Of a stretch of 64,000 bases of DNA, positions 59,942 through 64,000 are shown in pieces. Source of the stretch: Leuctra nigra. Its lineage: Eukaryota; Arthropoda; Insecta; Plecoptera; Leuctridae. The stretch spans positions 45,161,941 through 45,225,940 of the forward strand of contig OW203763.1 of NCBI GenBank assembly GCA_934045905.1. Direction: 5' to 3'. Below the pieces are notes generated by a model. That model was not told where the DNA came from. It worked only from the letters and a program-made list of their open reading frames with translations, and did not search any database. Position 1 is the stretch's first letter, and every line of letters starts with the position of its first letter. The position numbers and the translations under genes were made by a program.

Positions 59942-60079
59942 GCCTCCTGGAGCCAGACTATCTATGTAACTTTATCTGTTTTTTGATTTTCTGTCATGTT
60001 GACATTTACTGCATTTCCACTTGTATAGAAAGTAGTGTGTTTTGAATTTACTCTTATTTTATTAGTTTGTTTGCTTGAG

Positions 60080-60121
60080 CCTTGAAAAAGTCTGTCGGAG
60101 GACGGACGAAACGTCGGCTAT
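60080..60121 (+). ncRNA. Degenerate hammerhead-like motif, PLE-A right arm
   Basis: Inverted twin of the motif at 57679-57720, with the same stem and the same two core changes. Confidence 0.5.
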
Positions 60122-60158
60122 TGAAATAAATACGTAGCAAAAACCGAATATGAATTAC

Positions 60159-60199
<41 letters not shown>

Positions 60200-60250
60200 C
60201 GTACGTTCATTTTAAAGTAAGAAAAGCAGGTTTTTAGAAAAGCAGGTTTT

Positions 60251-60291
60251 TCCGACGTTTCGGCTAAATTTTATTAACCATCCTCAGGGAA
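60251..60291 (-). ncRNA. Hammerhead-type motif, PLE-B 3' end
   Basis: The minus strand has CTGAGGA (fits CTGANGA), a 6-bp stem II (GGTTAA with TTAGCC) and GAAACGTCGG. The core is intact, and stem III is minimal, as in PLE hammerheads that may act as dimers. Activity is unproven. Confidence 0.6.
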
Positions 60292-60519
60292 AGACACAAA
60301 TAAGTTTCAAAATCAAAATGACAGCAAGAAATTAAAAATTAAGACAAAAATTGCAAAATATCCAAAGCCCAGAAGAAGTACAGTAACACAAAGTGAAAAC
60401 ATTTAAACATAATAGACCTTGACATAATTATAAAAATACTCAATCTAAGAACTATGGATACTTGTTGCATCTCTTGCATAGGTATCAGTCACACAGTGGA
60501 ATGTGACTCAGGTAGTACA

Positions 60520-61263
60520 TTAGGCTGGGTTTGTGGCCTCACCACGCCGTCTTCGGCTTCTCGTCATTGGTCCTTGGCTGTCAGAAGAGCAAAGCCGTGA
60601 TGTAGATGCGCTCGAAGAGTCAACTTGAACATCCGATGTATGAGTTCTGCGAGCTTGACTCTCAGAAGAAACGATCAGTGATGCAGAGGCGCTCGTAGAC
60701 TCGACCTGTACCTCTGGTACTATCAGTACAGATGACTCAATTACCTTTCTTCTCTTGTCCACTCTTTTAGGCTGATTACGATGAAGATCACCCGTTGGAA
60801 ACGTAGGAGTAACCGAACATAATACTGCTTTCCATGTCGTCGGTACACGGGAGGAGTCATGCCGGCTATTCATGGAGTGTGGTCTACGATAGATCTCTAT
60901 TGCTTCTCGCAAAACTCTCGGATCGAAACGCTCTTCTATGGCAAGCGTCCTTGATTTATCAAAGTCGATCCAGTGACCTTCTTTCTTAGCGTGCTGCGCT
61001 AAAGCCGAAGTTTTCGTGAACCTCTCCACCGCTAACTTGTGTTCGCTTACTCGATGTTCAATTCTGCGGTTTGTCTGGCCGATGTATGTTTTTTCGCAAG
61101 AACCGCAAGGTACTTCATAAACCCCCTGTGGTTCAAGTGGAAATCTGTCTTTCGAGCTTCTCAGCAAAGTCCCTATCTTGCGATCAGCCCTGTAAATAGT
61201 CCTGATATTCCGTTTGCGCAGAAGTCGTCCGATTTTATCCGTTGTACCTTTAACATAAGGCAT
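60520..61263 (-). CDS. PLE-B GIY-YIG endonuclease domain
   Basis: Begins MPYVKGTTDKIGRLLRKRNI; the frame is continuous upstream to the TAA at 61299. Motifs: GVYEVPCGSC, EKTYIGQTNR, EHRVSEHKLAV and KKEGHWIDFD. A Ser-rich region and a basic end (RSRRRRGEATNPA) follow. It is the same domain type as in PLE-A but clearly diverged, so a different PLE family. Confidence 0.92.
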   Translation of the reverse strand: MPYVKGTTDKIGRLLRKRNIRTIYRADRKIGTLLRSSKDRFPLEPQGVYEVPCGSCEKTYIGQTNRRIEHRVSEHKLAVERFTKTSALAQHAKKEGHWIDFDKSRTLAIEERFDPRVLREAIEIYRRPHSMNSRHDSSRVPTTWKAVLCSVTPTFPTGDLHRNQPKRVDKRRKVIESSVLIVPEVQVESTSASASLIVSSESQARRTHTSDVQVDSSSASTSRLCSSDSQGPMTRSRRRRGEATNPA

Positions 61264-61296
61264 ATACGCTATGCCTGGAGCCTTAACCTCGTCTCC

Positions 61297-62117
61297 TTAT
61301 TCTCTATCAGCATCTTCCGCAATCTTCTCTGCCCGTGGAATGTGATTGAAACCTTTTGAGATGGAACTGTTCGAATATCCATTCATTTGAAGACCTTCCC
61401 GTAGAAATTTCATCTCCGATTGTATATGCTTGGAATCTGCCAGCTGCTTGGAACGGAACGCCAGAGTTTTTGTGACGGAACTGATATGCGATGGATGATG
61501 ATGAGATGAAGCGTGTAAGTATCGGTTGGTATGTGTTGGCTTTCTATAAACAGTGTGAGCTATTGATCCATCCCCATTTCGCATTATTAACACATCAAGA
61601 AATGGTAGCTGAAAATTATGTTCAACTTCATTGTGAATTTGATCTTGGGGTGCTGACTATTCAAATGGTTGAGGAAATCATTCAAAGCCGCTGTACCATG
61701 GGGCCAAACAACAAATGTGTCGTCGACATAGCGAAGCCATATGCTCGGTTTAAGACTGGCTGAAGCGAGAGCATTGACTTCAAACTCCTCCAAGAATAGA
61801 TTCGCCAACACTGGCGACAACGGCGAACCCATTGGTGCTCCTTCAATCTGTTTGTAGTATTTTCCTCCATAAGTAAAGTGAGTAGTTTTGAGACAATGCT
61901 CAGCCATAATAAGTATGCATTTCGGAGGTTTGTACTTGTGCTTATTTATCTCTAGAGTTTCATCAATGGGGACTTTAGTAAATAAAGAGACTACGTCAAA
62001 GCTCACAAGCATGTGGCCTTCCTCCAATTTCAAATCCCTAATCAGTTCTAGAAAATGAGCAGAGTTCTTTACGTATGAATTAGCCGATTCAGCTAACGGT
62101 TGAAATCTCTTCGCCAT
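61297..62117 (-). pseudogene. PLE-B reverse transcriptase (frameshifted)
   Basis: Contains HMLVSFDVVSLFTKVPI, FTYGGKYYKQIEGAPMGSPL and WLRYVDDTFVVW. Just after KIKFTM the frame shifts by one base (near 61630). The other frame then carries FLDVLIMRNGDGSIAHTVYR and THTNRYLHASSHHHPS. That frame ends at TAA 61299-61297, in phase with the GIY-YIG region, so a nonsense codon as well as a frameshift break what should be a single protein. Confidence 0.92.
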
Positions 62118-62139
62118 ATATATATATATATATATATAT

Positions 62140-62296
62140 TGATTGCATTTTATAAGGTATTACTGCGCGAAAGAAATAAGACTGATTTAACTCCGACGTT
62201 TCGGTTTTATTTTAAAAACCTTCCTCAGGGAGCAAATACAGGAATATAATGTAACAAAATCTAATAAAGTCTATCTGACATTTGAAAATTAATGAA
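62140..62296 (-). mobile_element. PLE 3' fragment (PLE-C)
   Basis: A short piece between two (AT)n runs. It contains only a 3' end with a hammerhead motif (62192-62231). Confidence 0.65.
62192..62231 (-). ncRNA. Hammerhead-type motif, PLE-C
   Basis: CTGAGGA, stem II GGTTTT with AAAACC, then GAAACGTCGG. Core intact. Confidence 0.6.
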
Positions 62297-62396
62297 ATAT
62301 ATATATATATATATTGATTATGTTGCTTTCACGGACGTAATTCATAATTAGTAAGTACTACTTTTGGGTAATATCCGTGTATAATTGTTTAATACT

Positions 62397-62435
62397 CCAA
62401 CGTTTCAATCACATAGCAGTGATCATCTTCAGTTG
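62397..62435 (-). ncRNA. Hammerhead-type motif, PLE-D left arm
   Basis: Minus strand: CTGAAGA, stem II ATCAC with GTGAT, then GAAACGTTGG. Core fits CTGANGA...GAAAC. Confidence 0.55.
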
Positions 62436-62537
62436 TTTATCTGATCATCTTTGTTCAGATTCAGATTCAGATTCAGATTTGTTCAGATTCAGATTGTTCA
62501 GTGATCATCTGTTTTATTAATTTTGAATTTATTTTGT

Positions 62538-62577
62538 CCCTGAAGATGATCACTGCTATGTGATTGAAACGTTGGAG
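62538..62577 (+). ncRNA. Hammerhead-type motif, PLE-D right arm
   Basis: Inverted duplicate of the motif at 62397-62435. Confidence 0.55.
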
Positions 62578-62618
62578 TATTAAACAATTATACACGGATA
62601 TTACCCAAAAGTAGTACT

Positions 62619-62692
<74 letters not shown>

Positions 62693-62734
62693 AATAAAAG
62701 TTTTTCTGGTTTTTCTCCGTTTTATTTATTAAAC

Positions 62735-62777
62735 GGGCCAACGTTTCATCTGTGAATGCACAGATATCATCAGGGCC
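62735..62777 (-). ncRNA. Hammerhead ribozyme motif, PLE-E (best match)
   Basis: The minus strand has the exact core CTGATGA, a perfect 7-bp stem II (ATCTGTG with CACAGAT, loop CATT) and GAAAC, then GTTGGCCC. A GGCC/GGCC stem I encloses it. All catalytic core bases of a type I hammerhead are present. Confidence 0.72.
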
Positions 62778-63006
62778 AAAAAATAAAATAATAGCTTATA
62801 AAAATAGAAAACTTTTACATTCAAACAACTGTCAATGTCAGAAAAAACAATTAATGGTATATAAGCCTATGTGAGTGCCTCTAATAATCAAGGTATAAAA
62901 TTACAATAAATCTAAAAAACTAAAAGCACTCAACAGGTAGTCGACTTTTCTATGCAGTTAATGATTAAGAAAGTAAAAGTTCTGCTAAAAATAAGTTAGA
63001 TGAAAA

Positions 63007-63792
63007 TCAGGCGTTCTTCCCCTTTCTTGCAACTGGGAGATTCTTTGTTTGGCTTCTTGTTATTCTCTTGAATTGAGATTCAGGCGTTTGGTTACTTGTA
63101 GAAACAGTTTTCCCCGTTCTTTTAGGTGGTTTGGTTTTACTGGCTATAGTAGAGTTTCCAAGAAGAGCCGAAGATGGAAGGTTTATAGGCGGAATCGGAG
63201 AAGAGATCGGAAGTGGACTTATCTTGGGCAATAGAGGTTTCCAAGCATCAGAAAGGCGGTGGCTGTCATCCCGTTTGTTTAGGCAGTTTGGTCTTTTTTG
63301 AATCTCAATAGCTTCTCGAACTACTCTTGGCCTGTAGCGTTCAACAGTGGCCAATGAAGTAGTTTTGTCAAAGGCTATTGTGTGACCTGTTGCTGCAACA
63401 TGTTGAGCCAGTGAATTCTTGGAATCCATATTGAAAACAGCAAGCTCATGTTCCCGTAATCTGTGAGAAATCTTTCTATTGGTTTCTCCAACGTATGATT
63501 TTTCACAATTATGACATGGAATTTCATAAACTCCCTGTGATTCCAGGTGAATTTTGTCTTTCACGCTTCTAAGAATTGATTGAATTTTGCAGTTAGCCCG
63601 GAACACAGATTTGATGTTAAATTTTTTCAAGAGTCTACTTATCTTATCCGTCGTTCCTTTCACAAAGGGAAGGTAAGCGACAGCTCTTGAATCATCCTCG
63701 GATGTGAAAACGTTCTTCTTATGTGAAAAAGCTTTATTTATAAGGGTGTCTTTGTATCCGTTCTGCAAAAGAGCTTGTCTCAAAATCTTCAT
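63007..63792 (-). CDS. PLE-E GIY-YIG endonuclease domain
   Basis: 261 codons, apparently unbroken: MKILRQALLQNGYKDTLINK, PFVKGTTDKISRLLKKFNIK, GVYEIPCHNC, EKSYVGETNR, RLREHELAV, ATGHTIAFDK, and a Pro/Ser then Lys/Arg-rich tail ending RKGKNA. The same domain order as in PLE-A and PLE-B, but with Glu in YVGET where the others have Gln. In an intact element this would follow the RT in the same polypeptide; here the RT is missing. Confidence 0.92.
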   Translation of the reverse strand: MKILRQALLQNGYKDTLINKAFSHKKNVFTSEDDSRAVAYLPFVKGTTDKISRLLKKFNIKSVFRANCKIQSILRSVKDKIHLESQGVYEIPCHNCEKSYVGETNRKISHRLREHELAVFNMDSKNSLAQHVAATGHTIAFDKTTSLATVERYRPRVVREAIEIQKRPNCLNKRDDSHRLSDAWKPLLPKISPLPISSPIPPINLPSSALLGNSTIASKTKPPKRTGKTVSTSNQTPESQFKRITRSQTKNLPVARKGKNA

Positions 63793-64000
63793 CTCCTCAT
63801 GTAGGTGGTCTTCATCGGCTAAAATCTTTGATCTGTGAGCAAGAGTCTTGGGAATAGAACTAAGGTGCGACGGATGCGGTTAGATAAGGTGCGACGTTGG
63901 CACGTTTAATAAATAAAACGGAGAAAAACCAGAAAAACTTTTATTTATTACAAATGCATCTCCGTGAAACTATCAATTCAAACATATATAAATTAATACC

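Larger units (their letters stand above)
57637..60160. mobile_element. Penelope-like element PLE-A with an inverted partial duplicate
   Basis: A minus-strand PLE copy (59413 to 57637: RT, GIY-YIG, 3' end) meets at 59413/59414 an inverted plus-strand copy of its own 3' part (59414-60160). The arms 57637-58384 and 59414-60160 are almost identical and separated by about 1 kb. Both arms end in a degenerate hammerhead motif and then (AT)n. The arrangement resembles known inverted or partial-tandem PLE insertions. Confidence 0.9.
60199..62115 (-). mobile_element. Penelope-like element PLE-B
   Basis: The element fills the space between two (AT)n runs (60161-60198 and 62116-62139). Order on the minus strand: RT, GIY-YIG, 3' UTR, hammerhead motif. 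It is 5'-truncated within the RT. It carries one frameshift and one nonsense codon. Confidence 0.88.
62315..62621. mobile_element. Palindromic PLE terminal fragment (PLE-D)
   Basis: Two inverted arms of about 84 bp (62350-62434 and 62541-62623) carry mirror-image hammerhead motifs. The spacer holds AGATTC hexamer repeats (62456-62500). No ORF. It is flanked by (AT)n on both sides. Confidence 0.75.
62689..63945 (-). mobile_element. Penelope-like element PLE-E
   Basis: Lies beside the 67-bp (AT)n run at 62622-62688. Minus order: end of RT, GIY-YIG, hammerhead, terminal sequence. The terminal AATAAAAGTTTTTCTGGTTT region (62690-62745) recurs inverted at 63897-63950, so this copy too is bounded by inverted ends. 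RT is truncated to its last 25 codons or so (HLSSIPKTLAHRSKILADE). Confidence 0.85.

Overview
This is eukaryotic, AT-rich intergenic DNA, most likely from an arthropod and perhaps a hemipteran-like insect. The repertoire points there: CR1/jockey-type non-LTR retrotransposons, Penelope-like elements (PLEs) with GIY-YIG domains and hammerhead-type motifs, hAT, piggyBac, 4-bp-TSD cut-and-paste elements, and GT-AG introns. The species cannot be fixed from the sequence. I see no convincing single-copy host gene. Almost everything supportable is a mobile element, a relic of one, or a tandem array.

Layout. 1-2.4 kb: a non-LTR retrotransposon running off the left edge (minus strand; ORF1 with an FP-like domain, then endonuclease and RT). 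3.1-16.5 kb: a giant CR1-like element (minus). Its ORF1 region reads PHD finger, macro domain, an 8.2-kb 21-bp minisatellite, SGNH/GDSL esterase; ORF2 is endonuclease-RT. 17-28 kb: sparse relics (SINE-like repeats, a hAT MITE with perfect 8-bp TSD, a small 4-bp-TSD element, MADF, piggyBac and RT fragments, and a 373-bp satellite). 28.57-35.44 kb: a complete cut-and-paste transposon with matching TIRs, ATAT TSDs and a three-exon transposase gene that stays in frame for 1200 codons. Its middle exon is a 48-bp coding minisatellite, and its second intron holds a related non-autonomous copy. 35.7-43.9 kb: a 150/153-bp coding tandem array with higher-order structure, entered by a two-exon gene at 44.15-43.15 kb. 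45.7-48.9 kb: a hAT transposon with perfect 8-bp TSD and one nonsense codon, carrying a nested TA-flanked MITE. 49.9-51.9 kb: a 130-bp tandem repeat, then the 373-bp satellite again in the opposite orientation. 52.8-55.3 kb: a SINE-like repeat, a 5' fragment of a jockey/I-type retrotransposon, and a foldback element. 57.2-64 kb: a cluster of PLE copies in direct and inverted arrangement, separated by (AT)n runs, with seven hammerhead-like motifs.

The most notable features are: (1) the CR1-like ORF1 with a macro domain and a linker blown up into a minisatellite that is stop-free in all three coding-strand frames; (2) the intact-looking 4-bp-TSD transposon with its own coding minisatellite and subterminal motifs that co-vary with the TIRs between families; (3) a third in-frame coding array beside it; (4) the PLE/hammerhead/(AT)n cluster. 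Most reading frames carry one or two nonsense or single-base lesions. The transposase gene at 29.8-35.1 kb is the exception.
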